Shown here: positions 54,435 to 63,090 of the stretch, in pieces
How positions within the stretch are numbered: position 1 is the stretch's first letter
How the letters are laid out: each line of letters starts with the position of its first letter
Made by a program: the position numbers and the translations under genes
DNA from: JACJWR01 sp963842975
Lineage (GTDB): Bacteria > Actinomycetota > Actinomycetes > S36-B12 > UBA10799
Assembly: GCA_963842975.1 (NCBI GenBank)
Contig: CAWJIH010000012.1
Coordinates: forward strand, 53,115 to 117,114
Reading direction: 5' to 3'
Length of the DNA: 64,000 bases
The notes under the pieces: model-generated
The model's database searches: none
Told to the model about the DNA's origin: nothing
The model's input: only the letters and a program-made list of their open reading frames with translations

Positions 54435-55633
54435 ACGTCGTGGATTGGCTGGTGCTTGCCACCGTGCTGGTCTTCGCCTCGGTGGGCTGGCGAACGGGAT
54501 TCATTCAGGGCCTGCTCGGGTTCGTCGGTTTCGTCGCAGGAGCCTTCATCGCGGCCCAGATCCTGCCCGGCATTACCTCGTCCGTCAGTCCGGAGGGGCC
54601 ACTGGCCGCCATCCTGTTGATCGGCCTGGTGCTGATCGCAGGCATGCTTGGTCAAGCGTTGGGTGCGCTCATCGGCAGCCATCTCCGTGACGTGCTGTCG
54701 TGGGACCCCGCGCGTTGGCTGGACAGTCTGCTCGGTGCAGCCCTCGCCGCTGCCGGGGCGATCGTCGCGGCTTGGGCGATCGCCTCCATCCTGCTGTCCT
54801 TGCCGGAAACTTCGGCCACATCGTCGGTGCGCACCTCGTCAGTACTCGCAGTGGTCGACCAGTCGGTGCCGAACAGCGCCAAGCAGGCGTTGAGCGACGT
54901 GGCGGGGATGGTGACCGAGTCCGGGATCCCCATCGTGTCTGGTGGCTTCACCGGCGAACCGATCGCGCAGAACCCGCCGAGCGGTGCTGAGGCCAGCTCA
55001 CCGGGAGTGGAAGCCACTGCCGCCTCTGTCGTCAAGGTGTCTGGCAACAAACCTGGCTGTGGCACCGGCGCAACCGGTTCCGGCTACGTTTCCACGCCGG
55101 AGCACGTCACCACGAACGCCCACGTTGTCGCGGCCATGGACGAACCCAGAATCACCACCGGCGACGGCGCCAGCTACCGCGGTTCGGTGGTGGCTTTCGA
55201 CCCGCAACTAGATGTCGCGGTGGTGTACGTGCCAGGGCTGCCATTGCCAGCCATTCCGACCAGCACCTCGGTACCGGCAGGCACTTCCGCAGCTGTGATC
55301 GGTTACCCGCTGGGGGGCGATCGCACCATCACAGGAGCCGTGGTGCGGGCGTCGATGGCCTCGGGCTATGCCCTTGCGATGGACATTTACGGCCAATCTG
55401 CACCGCCCCGGGAAGCGTATGTGCTCAACGCCGAGGTCCAGCCGGGCAACTCCGGGGGGCCGCTGGTGGCCACTGACGGAACGATCATCGGTCTGGTGTT
55501 CGCCAAAGCGCTCGAGGATCCCCGGGTCGGCTATGCCCTCACCGCGCAACAGTTCCGCGAGGTGTCTCGATCCGCAGGGTCCGCGACAGCCCCAGTGAAC
55601 ACGGGGCCCTGCCTAGCCGAACAGGCGAACTAG
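54431..55633 (+). CDS. marP: MarP-like membrane-anchored periplasmic serine protease
   Basis: 400 residues. Four N-terminal transmembrane helices form a CvpA-like domain (MNVVDWLVLATVLVFASVGW ... LLGAALAAAGAIVAAWAIAS), then an HtrA-like chymotrypsin-fold protease with His231 (TTNAHVV), Asp261 (PQLDVAVV) and Ser341 (QPGNSGGPLV). Cys210 (PGCGTG) and Cys394 (GPCLAE) correspond to the disulfide pair that stabilises mycobacterial MarP (397 residues, needed for acid and oxidant resistance). The triad spacing is nearly identical to that protein. Symbol by similarity and synteny. Confidence 0.93.
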   Translation: MNVVDWLVLATVLVFASVGWRTGFIQGLLGFVGFVAGAFIAAQILPGITSSVSPEGPLAAILLIGLVLIAGMLGQALGALIGSHLRDVLSWDPARWLDSLLGAALAAAGAIVAAWAIASILLSLPETSATSSVRTSSVLAVVDQSVPNSAKQALSDVAGMVTESGIPIVSGGFTGEPIAQNPPSGAEASSPGVEATAASVVKVSGNKPGCGTGATGSGYVSTPEHVTTNAHVVAAMDEPRITTGDGASYRGSVVAFDPQLDVAVVYVPGLPLPAIPTSTSVPAGTSAAVIGYPLGGDRTITGAVVRASMASGYALAMDIYGQSAPPREAYVLNAEVQPGNSGGPLVATDGTIIGLVFAKALEDPRVGYALTAQQFREVSRSAGSATAPVNTGPCLAEQAN

Positions 55634-55675
55634 CCGGTTCGACAGGGCGGCGCCTTGGGCCTGGTGATCGGCGGG

Positions 55676-56629
55676 CTACCCCTGCGGGACCAGCGGGTCG
55701 TTGTCCGGGGCATCGCACCAATCCATGCCCGAGCCGAGCCAATCCAGCACGGTGGCAGAGAACCGTTCGGGCGCTTCCTCATGAACGAAGTGGCCCACAT
55801 CGGCAAAAAGCCGCCAGGCGTAAGGGCCTTGGGTGAACTCACGAGAACCGAGCGCGGTGCGCGGCAGCACGGTTCGGTCTTGGGCGCCGTGGATCTGCAG
55901 CACACTGGCGGAAATGGGAGCTTCACTGACTTGGTGAACAAAGCGGCGACCGTCGGCGCGGGGAATCGAGCGCAATGCCCAACGATGGTATTCCAGTGAG
56001 CAGTGGGCGGTGTTGGCATGGCAGAACGCACGCCGGAACTGGGCTGAGACGGGTTCTGAGGGCCAGCCAGGCGTGGCTGACCAGTCGCGCAGGAAGGCGC
56101 CGATGCGGGCGCCGTCATCGGCCACCAAGGCCCGTTCCGGAATCCACGGGCGTTGGAATCCGAGCACGTACGACGAGGCACGCAGTTGCCCGCGGTCGGT
56201 GACGATCGCGTCTCGCAATCGACGGGGGTGCGCCATCGCCACCGGCACGATGGCTCTGACTGCGTCTGGATGCAGCGCCGCCGTTGTCCAGGCCAGAAAA
56301 CCACCCCAGCCGTGGCCGATGATGATCGCCTCGGCGGATCCAAGGGATCGAATCACTCCAACCACGTCGCCGCTGGTGGTCATGGGATCGTAGCCGCGAG
56401 GGGTGCGGTCGCTGCCGCCATAGCCGCGTAGGTCCATCGCGGCGACTTGGTAGCCACTTTCGGCCAGCGCCGGGATCAACTGCCGCCAGGTCCACCAGTA
56501 CATGGGAAATCCATGCAGCAGCAAGACCAACGGGCCCTCGCCAGCAACGGCGAGGTGGAAACTGGCCCCGTTAGCGGAGACTTGGGTGTGAGTCCAAGGA
56601 CCGTCGGGCCGGATTAGGTCGCCAGCAAT
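55676..56629 (-). CDS. alpha/beta hydrolase, epoxide hydrolase (EphE)-like, apparent ATT start
   Basis: 317 residues. The fold is shown by VLLLHGFPMYWWTWRQLIP (oxyanion HGxP), GYQVAAMDLRGYGGSD, the nucleophile elbow IIIGHGWGGFLAW, VLQIHGAQDRTVLP and the catalytic DVGHFVHEEAPERF. The nucleophile position reads GHGWGG where epoxide hydrolases have GHDWG, so the expected Asp is Gly and classical epoxide hydrolase chemistry is doubtful. Start: no ATG, GTG or TTG lies near the family start, but ATT 56629 sits six bases after a perfect AGGAGG (56641-56636). Upstream in-frame codons overlap the next gene and are nonsense. Either a rare ATT start or one wrong base. Confidence 0.82.
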   Translation of the reverse strand: MAGDLIRPDGPWTHTQVSANGASFHLAVAGEGPLVLLLHGFPMYWWTWRQLIPALAESGYQVAAMDLRGYGGSDRTPRGYDPMTTSGDVVGVIRSLGSAEAIIIGHGWGGFLAWTTAALHPDAVRAIVPVAMAHPRRLRDAIVTDRGQLRASSYVLGFQRPWIPERALVADDGARIGAFLRDWSATPGWPSEPVSAQFRRAFCHANTAHCSLEYHRWALRSIPRADGRRFVHQVSEAPISASVLQIHGAQDRTVLPRTALGSREFTQGPYAWRLFADVGHFVHEEAPERFSATVLDWLGSGMDWCDAPDNDPLVPQG

Positions 56630-56678
56630 GGGGTGCCTCCTGGGACTAGTGGGGGCTCGTGGCCCGCAACCACAACCG

Positions 56679-57086
56679 TCAGGAACCGCTGAGTGTGCTG
56701 GAGAAGGTTTGCTTCGTGGCCTCCAGCTGCGCCATGGCCTGCTGGGGCGGTTGCACCGACTCCATCCGCTTCTTCCCGACCAAACCCAAGATTGCGGCAA
56801 CGATGCCCAAGACGAGGGCCACGATGCCGAACCCGGCCCACACCGGAAGCCCCACTGCGACCAGCACGTAGGCGATGGTGACCAGGGTGAAGATGAAGAA
56901 CAGCACCCCGAGGAACGCCGCCACCGCCAGTAGCGCCATGGACTTGCCGGCGGTCTTGGCGGAGCTTTGGAGCTCCATTTTGGTCAGTTCGATCTGATCC
57001 GAAACCAGCGATTTGACGTCGGCAGTCGCCGACGTGATCAATTCTGGGATGCTCGGCTCATTCTGTTGCCGCGACGTTGCAGCCAT
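56679..57086 (-). CDS. phage holin family-like membrane protein (DUF1469)
   Basis: 135 residues from ATG 57086 with GGAGGAC upstream. N-terminal amphipathic helix (IPELITSATADVKSLVSDQIELTKMELQSSAKTAGKS) then two hydrophobic helices (MALLAVAAFLGVLFFIFTLV; LPVWAGFGIVALVLGIVAAILGLVG) and a short charged tail, the pattern of DUF1469/Phage_holin_3_6 proteins. It is a conserved chromosomal gene (mycobacterial Rv3669 position), not evidence of a prophage. Confidence 0.88.
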   Translation of the reverse strand: MAATSRQQNEPSIPELITSATADVKSLVSDQIELTKMELQSSAKTAGKSMALLAVAAFLGVLFFIFTLVTIAYVLVAVGLPVWAGFGIVALVLGIVAAILGLVGKKRMESVQPPQQAMAQLEATKQTFSSTLSGS

Positions 57087-57117
57087 GACGTCCTCCAGGA
57101 GTTGAATTGCGTTCAGG

Positions 57118-58410
57118 CTATCCCGATGAGGGGCGCGGACGCTGATAGACATCGGGAATACCGTCGCCGTCGGCGTCGCGCTCCTCATCCTCGGACAGTT
57201 TCGAGTAGACCCGAGAACGGCTCAGCAAGACCACTGCGGCCAGCACGATTGAGATTATCGAACCTGCGAGCACCCCGACCTTCGCCTGGTCGAGTAGGCC
57301 TTCGGTCCCCTCGTAGGCCAGTTCGGAGATCAACAGTGACACGGTGAAGCCGATACCAGCCACGAAACCAACAGCGATGACGTCCCGCCAACTCAGCGAC
57401 GGTGCCAGCGATGCTCGAGTGAATCTGGATGTCAACCAGGCTCCCGCGAACACCCCTATTGGTTTTCCGAGTACCAAGCCGGCTATCACACCGACCGCGA
57501 TTGGTGAGGTGATTGTCGCGGCGACGTCGGTGCCTCGCAGGTCAACGCCGGCGGCGAAGAAGGCGAACAGCGGCACGCAGAGTCCAGCGCTGAGTGGCTG
57601 GATCCGGCGTTGGAGCCGCTCGGCTGGGCTTGCCAACTCACCCGGATCCGCTCGCACCCTGGTGAGCAACCCAAGCGCGACACCGGCGATGGTCGCGTGG
57701 ATTCCTGAGTCATGGACCAGCACCCACACGGCCAACGCCAGTGGGACATAGATGAATGGAGAGCGCACTCGGGCTCGTTGCAGCCACGCGTACAACGCCA
57801 ACAGTGCAATAGCCCCGAGGAAGGGCACAACGCGGAAGTAGTCCGAGTAGAACAGCGCGATCACCAGGATGGCTCCGAGGTCGTCCACCACTGCCAACGT
57901 CAGCAGGAATGCGCGGAGGGCCACCGGGAGGTTCCGTCCCACGACCGCCAAGACTGCCAGCGCGAAGGCGATGTCCGTGGCCATGGGGATGCCCCAGCCG
58001 GTGGTGCTGCCCTCTGACGAGGCGATGTTGAACGCCACATACAGGGCCGCGGGAACGACCATGCCGCCCAATGCCGCAGCCACCGGCACGGCAGCTTTCC
58101 GGCGATCTGCCAACGAGCCCAACACCAGTTCGTGCTTGAGTTCCAACCCAGCCACGAAGAAGAAAACCGCCAGCAGGCCGTCAGCGGTCCAAGTGCTCAC
58201 AGACAGGTCCAGATGCAGCGATGCTGGCCCGACGACGGTGTCGGAAACCTCGGCGTACCAGTCCCCCCAAGGGCTGTTGGCAACCACAAGTGCCAAGGCA
58301 GCCGCTACCAACAGCAGTACCCCGCCGACGGTTTCTTCACGCAGCACCCGCAGCAGCCAGGACCGCTCGCTAAATGACGGACGTGTGAACACGTCCTCGT
58401 TGACGGACAT
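57118..58410 (-). CDS. nhaA: Na+/H+ antiporter NhaA
   Basis: 430 residues, about 12 helices. Family signatures: VFFFVAGLELKHELVLGSL, GWGIPMATDIAFALAVLAVVG, LAVVDDLGAILVIALFYSDYF (the paired aspartates of the ion site), PLFAFFAAGVDLRG, GLVLGKPIGVF. Exchanges cytoplasmic Na+ for external protons. The N-terminus (MSVNEDVFTRPSFSERSW) and a charged C-terminal tail (EDEERDADGDGIPDVY) are longer than in E. coli NhaA. Confidence 0.93.
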   Translation of the reverse strand: MSVNEDVFTRPSFSERSWLLRVLREETVGGVLLLVAAALALVVANSPWGDWYAEVSDTVVGPASLHLDLSVSTWTADGLLAVFFFVAGLELKHELVLGSLADRRKAAVPVAAALGGMVVPAALYVAFNIASSEGSTTGWGIPMATDIAFALAVLAVVGRNLPVALRAFLLTLAVVDDLGAILVIALFYSDYFRVVPFLGAIALLALYAWLQRARVRSPFIYVPLALAVWVLVHDSGIHATIAGVALGLLTRVRADPGELASPAERLQRRIQPLSAGLCVPLFAFFAAGVDLRGTDVAATITSPIAVGVIAGLVLGKPIGVFAGAWLTSRFTRASLAPSLSWRDVIAVGFVAGIGFTVSLLISELAYEGTEGLLDQAKVGVLAGSIISIVLAAVVLLSRSRVYSKLSEDEERDADGDGIPDVYQRPRPSSG

Positions 58411-58609
58411 CGGGATCTCCTGCCTGTAGCGGTTGGCGCGATCAGCCGACTGTGCGGATCAATCGGCCTCACCATAGCGCCGGTTGGCCCGAACCGTGCC
58501 GCTGCAGAGCAAGCCACCCATGATCATGCGGGTCGCTGCGCTGGGATCGGGCGTTACTAAGTCAAGATAGGGGGATGGCTGCTGATCTTCAGGTGTGGAA
58601 AGGGATTTC

Positions 58610-59803
58610 ATGAACACCAAAGTCGCAGTCGTGGCGGCGTTTGCGCTCGCGGCAGGGGCCGGGCTCATCGTTGGCGGGTCGATTCCGGCTGACAGTGGCC
58701 CAGTCAGCGTCACGGCGGCCGACGAAGAGGTGGTCGTGGCGCAGCCGACGGAGCAGCCCGAGCCGCTGACCATCGGCACCACCACACCACCGCTCCCGCA
58801 GCCGGGTTTCCGGGTGGATCAGCTTGCCCCCGGCCAACGTCCCCCGCAGTTCGTGGTCGTGAGTTTCGACGGATCGTGCGAGACGACCGATGGCATCATG
58901 CGCGACTACCTCGACACCGCGGCCGCAGTCGATGGCAACTTCGTGTTCAATCTCTCAGGGCTGTGCGTGCTGCCCCGAAACGACATGAAGTACAACTATG
59001 AGCCGCCCGGCCGCCCGGCTGGCACCTCTGACATCGGATTCGCAGTTCCTGAGTGGGTGGGCTCACGGATCGACACCTGGACCGAGGCCTACGAGACCGG
59101 CCACGAGATCGCGACCCACTACCTGGGCCACTTCTGTGGACCTGCGGGGGTGCAAACCTGGTCCACCGCGGATTGGACCAGCGAAATCGACCAGTTCAAC
59201 GAATTCCTCACCAACTGGCCGGTCAACAATCCAGACTTCGCCACCATGGATCCGCTGCCCTTCGATCCCTCGGTGATCAAGGGTGGACGGACGCCGTGCC
59301 TGGAAGGTCAGCGCGATCAGATGTACCCGGCCATGGTGGCGGCTGGCTACACCTACGAAGCTTCCAACTCTGGCAAATTGACGTGGCCAAAGAAGGTCGT
59401 CGGCTATGACCTTTGGGACTTCCCCTTGCAGGAGATCAAACTTGTCGGCCATGGCTTCAACGTGTTGTCCATGGACTACAACTTCCTGGCCAACCTCAAC
59501 GCCGGCCAGACCGAGGCACCGCCCGCGAAGTGCGCGGAAATTGATCGCACTGTGTACGAGTCCTACATGGCGGCCGGCGAAGCGGTGTATCAAGGCAATC
59601 GAGCGCCGTTCTTCATCGGAAACCATTTCAACGACTGGGCCTGTGGAGCTTTCACTGACTCACTCACCCGGTTCATCACGGACTTCCACGCCAAACATCC
59701 GGACGTGCAGTTCGTCACGAACGTGCAGTTGCAGCAGTGGTTGGAAGCACAAGACCCAGCCGTGCTAGCCGAACTTCAGGCCCAGGGCCCCGTGGAATAC
59801 TGA
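58610..59803 (+). CDS. secreted polysaccharide deacetylase-like (NodB fold) protein
   Basis: 397 residues from ATG 58610. A hydrophobic N-terminal segment (VAVVAAFALAAGAGLIVGGS) is a signal peptide or anchor, followed by a Pro/Thr/Glu linker and a domain beginning FVVVSFDGSCETTDGIMRDY (Asp in motif 1) and GHEIATHYLGHFCGP (HxxxH in motif 2). The later FFIGNHFNDWACGAF gives the C-terminal His. This resembles the broad NodB homology group but with long insertions, so substrate (chitin, peptidoglycan or other) cannot be set. Seven or more cysteines suggest disulfides in the exported part. The next gene follows after 3 bp. Confidence 0.82.
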   Translation: MNTKVAVVAAFALAAGAGLIVGGSIPADSGPVSVTAADEEVVVAQPTEQPEPLTIGTTTPPLPQPGFRVDQLAPGQRPPQFVVVSFDGSCETTDGIMRDYLDTAAAVDGNFVFNLSGLCVLPRNDMKYNYEPPGRPAGTSDIGFAVPEWVGSRIDTWTEAYETGHEIATHYLGHFCGPAGVQTWSTADWTSEIDQFNEFLTNWPVNNPDFATMDPLPFDPSVIKGGRTPCLEGQRDQMYPAMVAAGYTYEASNSGKLTWPKKVVGYDLWDFPLQEIKLVGHGFNVLSMDYNFLANLNAGQTEAPPAKCAEIDRTVYESYMAAGEAVYQGNRAPFFIGNHFNDWACGAFTDSLTRFITDFHAKHPDVQFVTNVQLQQWLEAQDPAVLAELQAQGPVEY

Positions 59804-59806
59804 GGC

Positions 59807-60637
59807 GTGGCCACCGACCCAATCGCAGCACTTGCCCAGTTCCCAGGCGTCACCGAGGCGGTAACGCAAGCGCGATCGGCCATCGACGTGGTCCTGTGGC
59901 CGCGCAATCTCGGTAGCGACGGACCACAGTTGGCCGTCGCAAGCCGAGTGCACGGCGCGCAAGCGTCGGCTGCCGTGGACGGCATCGACTTCGCCATCGA
60001 AGCGTGGTGGACCGGCGATGCGTGGGAAGACTCCCCGATGGGTCGGATCGCTGCTGGAGTGTGGCGAGGGTATCGGGAGATTCCGTTGCTTGTGGATGTG
60101 TGGCGCACGGCGCCGCTGCAGGCGATCGCCAGGCTGCATGCGTTGCTGGCGAAGGGGATAGAACCAGATGACGCCCTCGGCCGGCCCCGCACTGGGGATG
60201 CGACCGATCCGCTTCGGCTGGGGACGAACCCGGATCCGGCAGCACTGGGGCCTCGTTTGTCGCTGTTGGGCTCAATAGTTGGCAGGGGGACAACTGCTCC
60301 GGCTGTGGTGGAAGCAGCAGTTGTGCACGGGGAGATCATGGCTCTGCGGCCCTTCGAAACGGGTTCCGGACACGTTGCCCGGATGGCTACGCGCCTGGTT
60401 CTGGCGGCGCGCGGACTTGATCCAGACCAGTTGACGGTGCCGGAGGTTGGGATCCTGCAGGTGGGCCGACCCACCTATGTCGCCGGGTTGCGGTCGTACC
60501 TCGAAGGCACTCCGGAGGGGATGGCTCGCTGGATCGACTACTTTGCGACGACGCTGGTTGCCGGTGCTGCTGCCGCCGACGAGATTCTTTTGGGAATTCG
60601 GGCCAATGGGGTTGGCAAGACGGGCTCAGGGGAGTAG
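59807..60637 (+). CDS. Fic-domain-like protein with degenerate active site
   Basis: 276 residues from GTG 59807, 3 bp after the deacetylase stop. The core VVHGEIMALRPFETGSGHVARMATRLVLAARGLDP aligns with the Fic motif HPFxxGNGRxxR, but here it reads RPFETGSGHVAR: the catalytic His is Arg, Asn is Ser and the first Arg is His. The same degenerate form (LRPFGSADG-type) is, from memory, the norm in this actinobacterial family, often mislabelled oxidoreductase. AMP transfer is therefore unlikely and the role unknown. No signal peptide. Confidence 0.8.
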   Translation: MATDPIAALAQFPGVTEAVTQARSAIDVVLWPRNLGSDGPQLAVASRVHGAQASAAVDGIDFAIEAWWTGDAWEDSPMGRIAAGVWRGYREIPLLVDVWRTAPLQAIARLHALLAKGIEPDDALGRPRTGDATDPLRLGTNPDPAALGPRLSLLGSIVGRGTTAPAVVEAAVVHGEIMALRPFETGSGHVARMATRLVLAARGLDPDQLTVPEVGILQVGRPTYVAGLRSYLEGTPEGMARWIDYFATTLVAGAAAADEILLGIRANGVGKTGSGE

Positions 60638-60791
60638 AAAAGGGGTGAAGGATAACTCCACAACTTCGCTGGTCAGGCACCCACGCGGCGCCCAACCCAC
60701 GATAAAGGGTCATGGACAATTGACCGTTCCGTCAGGAATACACATGCGTCCAAGCGGAATGCACGCTTGATCACCTGGCTCAGCGAAATAT

Positions 60792-60826
60792 AGGGCGCCC
60801 GCACGTGTGCGGGCGCCCTTCCTTTA
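60792..60826. terminator. strong rho-independent terminator
   Basis: A 13-bp GC-rich perfect stem (60792-60804 with 60807-60819) followed by a T-rich tail (TTCCTTTACT) lies between the convergent Fic-like and HAD genes. It ends the plus-strand transcript; on the minus strand the symmetrical hairpin may also serve the HAD gene. Confidence 0.85.
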
Positions 60827-60827
60827 C

Positions 60828-61607
60828 TCAGCGAGTCATGCGGCGACGGGCGTACCACGCAACACCCAACGCGACCGCGGCTGCCCCGCTGGCGGCACCG
60901 GCCCGCCGAGCGCGTTCGGCTCGGACCGCGGCCATCGCTTCCGGCTTCGCGAAGTCCAGGATCGGCCAGCCGTTTTCGACTGCGACCATTCGGAGGGCTT
61001 CGTCAGGATTCACCGCATGTGGGTGCCCCACCAACTCCAGCATCGGCAAATCTGTGTGCGAATCGGTGTAGGCATAGGACTTCTCAAGGTCGTAGCCGAA
61101 CTCCTGACACAAGGCTTTCATCGCGACTGCCTTGTTCTCGCCGTAGGCGTAGAAGAGGATCTCGCCGGTGTAATTGCCGGAATCGTCGACAGCCATCTGG
61201 GTGCCGACGGCGCGGTCTACGCCGAGGCGGTCGCAAATGGGTTCGACGATTTCGGTGCCCGACGACGAAATCACGATGACGTCGCGCCCTGCCGCACGGT
61301 GTTCGCCGATCAATTCGACCGCCTCGGTGAACACGATGGGGTCCACGACTTCATCGAGGGTGTCGGCCACGATTTGCCTGACCTGTTCTACTGGCCAGCC
61401 TGCGCAGAGCGCCTGCATGTAGGCCCGCATCTGCTCCATCTGGTCATGATCTGCGCCCGAGGTGAGGAAGACGAACTGTGCGTAGGCGCTCTTGAGCACC
61501 GCGCTACGGCCGATCAACCCCCCTTCGTAGAGCGGTTTCGCGAATGCCAGAGAGCTTGATTTGGCCAGGATCGTCTTGTCGAGGTCGAAGAACGCGGCGC
61601 CATTCAC
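60828..61607 (-). CDS. HAD-IB family phosphatase (SerB-like)
   Basis: 259 residues from GTG 61607 (VNGAAFFDLDKTILAKSSS). HAD nucleophile motif FFDLDKT (Asp8, Asp10), VIVISSSGTEIVEPI (motif II), KAVAMKALCQEFG (motif III Lys), and SYAYTDSHTDLPMLELVGHPHAVNPDEAL (motif IV). A C-terminal basic helix (AVRAERARRAG ... YARRRMTR) may bind membrane. The start was chosen because TAGCAT on the minus strand (61620-61615) sits seven bases before GTG 61607, the leaderless arrangement; ATG 61616 inside that hexamer is the alternative. Mycobacterial Rv3661 occupies the same place next to the 6C RNA. Substrate not proven. Confidence 0.9.
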   Translation of the reverse strand: MNGAAFFDLDKTILAKSSSLAFAKPLYEGGLIGRSAVLKSAYAQFVFLTSGADHDQMEQMRAYMQALCAGWPVEQVRQIVADTLDEVVDPIVFTEAVELIGEHRAAGRDVIVISSSGTEIVEPICDRLGVDRAVGTQMAVDDSGNYTGEILFYAYGENKAVAMKALCQEFGYDLEKSYAYTDSHTDLPMLELVGHPHAVNPDEALRMVAVENGWPILDFAKPEAMAAVRAERARRAGAASGAAAVALGVAWYARRRMTR

Positions 61608-61734
61608 GCTCAGCATGCTACGCCGCTGACGGCCAGCGTCCACAGGCTTGCGGATACGGACGTGCGTGAACTCACGATTGGCGGGGGTCGCTTGTCCTCG
61701 CCGAAGCGATTATGGGATGATCATCTTCGCCGCC

Positions 61735-61817
61735 CTTCGGGGTGGCCAACGCCGAGATCCCCCCCCTCGGCGTGAGGGCCCCCGCTCACCCCCCCGGCGG
61801 GGGCCCTCCCTTATTTT
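61735..61817 (+). ncRNA. 6C RNA
   Basis: Two adjacent hairpins each carry a run of seven C in the loop, the defining feature. Hairpin 1: stem 61749-61756 / 61766-61773 (ACGCCGAG/CTCGGCGT), loop AT plus seven C. Hairpin 2: stem 61774-61785 / 61797-61808 (12 bp), loop containing seven C, followed by TTATTTT, which also serves as terminator. Mycobacterial 6C (B11) lies in the same position, between the HAD and ssd genes. The C-rich loops are thought to pair with G-rich targets near ribosome-binding sites. Confidence 0.93.
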
Positions 61818-61947
61818 CCCGGGCTTTGTGCCGCGTTTTCTCCCTGGAATTGCCCCCGCACGTTTGTCCACAGGGTTCGGCCTCGACGGTTCCCGTGTGC
61901 CTGGAATCGGGAGAGAATCGGGATGGTCATCGACTGAGGGGAGTCGC

Positions 61948-63090
61948 ATGTTCCGCCCGCCAATCACTGGGCCGATCCAAGGCCCAGAACCGGCCATCCT
62001 GGCAGTGACCGGTGACGCAGTTCTGGCCGATGATGTGCTGCGCCTTGGCGCAGCAGTTGGGGTGCGGGTCACAGTCGTTCCGGATGCGCTCGCCGCCGCG
62101 CCGCACTGGCAGGCCGCGGACCTCGTCCTGGTCGACTCCAGCAGTGTCGCCGGGTTACGCGCCTTGGGGGTGCCCCAGCGTTCGCGTGCTGTGCTGGTCG
62201 CGGAGGAACAGCCGGTCGGGTCTCGGGTGTGGCAGGACTCGTTAGCTGTGGGGATCACCGCGGTAGTGAACCTGCCGGCTGGTGAGCAGTGGTTGCTGGA
62301 GGCGCTGGCTGAAGCCTCCGGGCGGCTGTCGTCGGTGGCGCCCGTGGCGGTGGTCCTAGGGGCCCGAGGTGGGGCCGGCTCAACTGTGCTCGCGGTTGCG
62401 ATGGCCTGGGCCGCGGCCGCCGAGGGTTTGGCCAGCTATCTGCTGGATCTGGACCCACTTGGGTGCGGAGCGCAAGTGATGTTGGGTGTCGATCACCTGC
62501 CTGGCGGCGGTTGGACCGAGGTTGATGCCACCGCCGGCCGGGTCCCGCCACGCGCGCTACGGGCAGGTTTGCCCACCATCGCCGGAGTCAAGGTCATGGG
62601 TTGGCCGAGCCTGCCCGAACCCGCGCAGGGACTACAGGTGGCAGCTGGGGCGGCGGGAGCAGTGATTGATGCTGCAGCGCGCGACGGGGACGTCGTGATT
62701 GTTGATCTGCCGCGCTGGGCCTGCCGCGACGGCACGGAGCCGGAACCTTTCGCCATGGAGGCCCTGACTCGTGGGAGCCAGATCATTCTGGTGTCCTCGG
62801 CCGACGTGCGCTCCGCGCTTGCTGGTCGGCGGCTGCTGGCACACCGGCGGTTGGCTGGGCTACCGGTGGGGCTTGTGGTTCGTGGCCCGTCTCCTGGAGG
62901 CCTGAGCGCCGACGACATCGCCGACGCGCTGGAGGTTCCGCTGTTGGCGTTCATGCCGCACGAACGTGGCCTGGACCGATCGATGGAAGACGGCTTCCCA
63001 CCCGGTTCGCGGCGAAATTCGGCGGTACGGTCGGCCGCGCTCAGACTCCTGGCGGGTGTGGCCGACGCGGCTGCGGGCCCGGGCCGGTGA
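61948..63090 (+). CDS. ssd: septum site-determining protein Ssd / CpaE-like ATPase
   Basis: 380 residues from ATG 61948 behind GAGGGGAG. Residues 1-125 form a receiver-like domain (ILAVTGDAVLADDVLRLGAAVGV ... DLVLVDSSSVAGLRAL). Residues 130-380 are a MinD/CpaE-like P-loop domain with VVLGARGGAGSTVLAVAMAWAAA, where the usual K-T after GxGGxG is replaced by S-T, and LLDLDPLGCGAQVMLG and VIVDLPRW. Loss of the Walker lysine suggests altered nucleotide handling, as reported for Ssd. It partners the TadA-type ATPase immediately downstream (GTGA overlap). Mycobacterial Ssd affects septum formation and dormancy; in other bacteria CpaE localises Tad pilus machinery. Confidence 0.88.
   Translation: MFRPPITGPIQGPEPAILAVTGDAVLADDVLRLGAAVGVRVTVVPDALAAAPHWQAADLVLVDSSSVAGLRALGVPQRSRAVLVAEEQPVGSRVWQDSLAVGITAVVNLPAGEQWLLEALAEASGRLSSVAPVAVVLGARGGAGSTVLAVAMAWAAAAEGLASYLLDLDPLGCGAQVMLGVDHLPGGGWTEVDATAGRVPPRALRAGLPTIAGVKVMGWPSLPEPAQGLQVAAGAAGAVIDAAARDGDVVIVDLPRWACRDGTEPEPFAMEALTRGSQIILVSSADVRSALAGRRLLAHRRLAGLPVGLVVRGPSPGGLSADDIADALEVPLLAFMPHERGLDRSMEDGFPPGSRRNSAVRSAALRLLAGVADAAAGPGR

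Noticed and set aside
56679..57086. Prophage lysis gene
   Set aside because: Holin-like by name only; the gene is part of a conserved chromosomal block and no other phage gene is present.
61786..61796. Poly-C runs as sequencing artefacts
   Set aside because: Both C7 runs sit precisely in hairpin loops of a known RNA class at its syntenic position.
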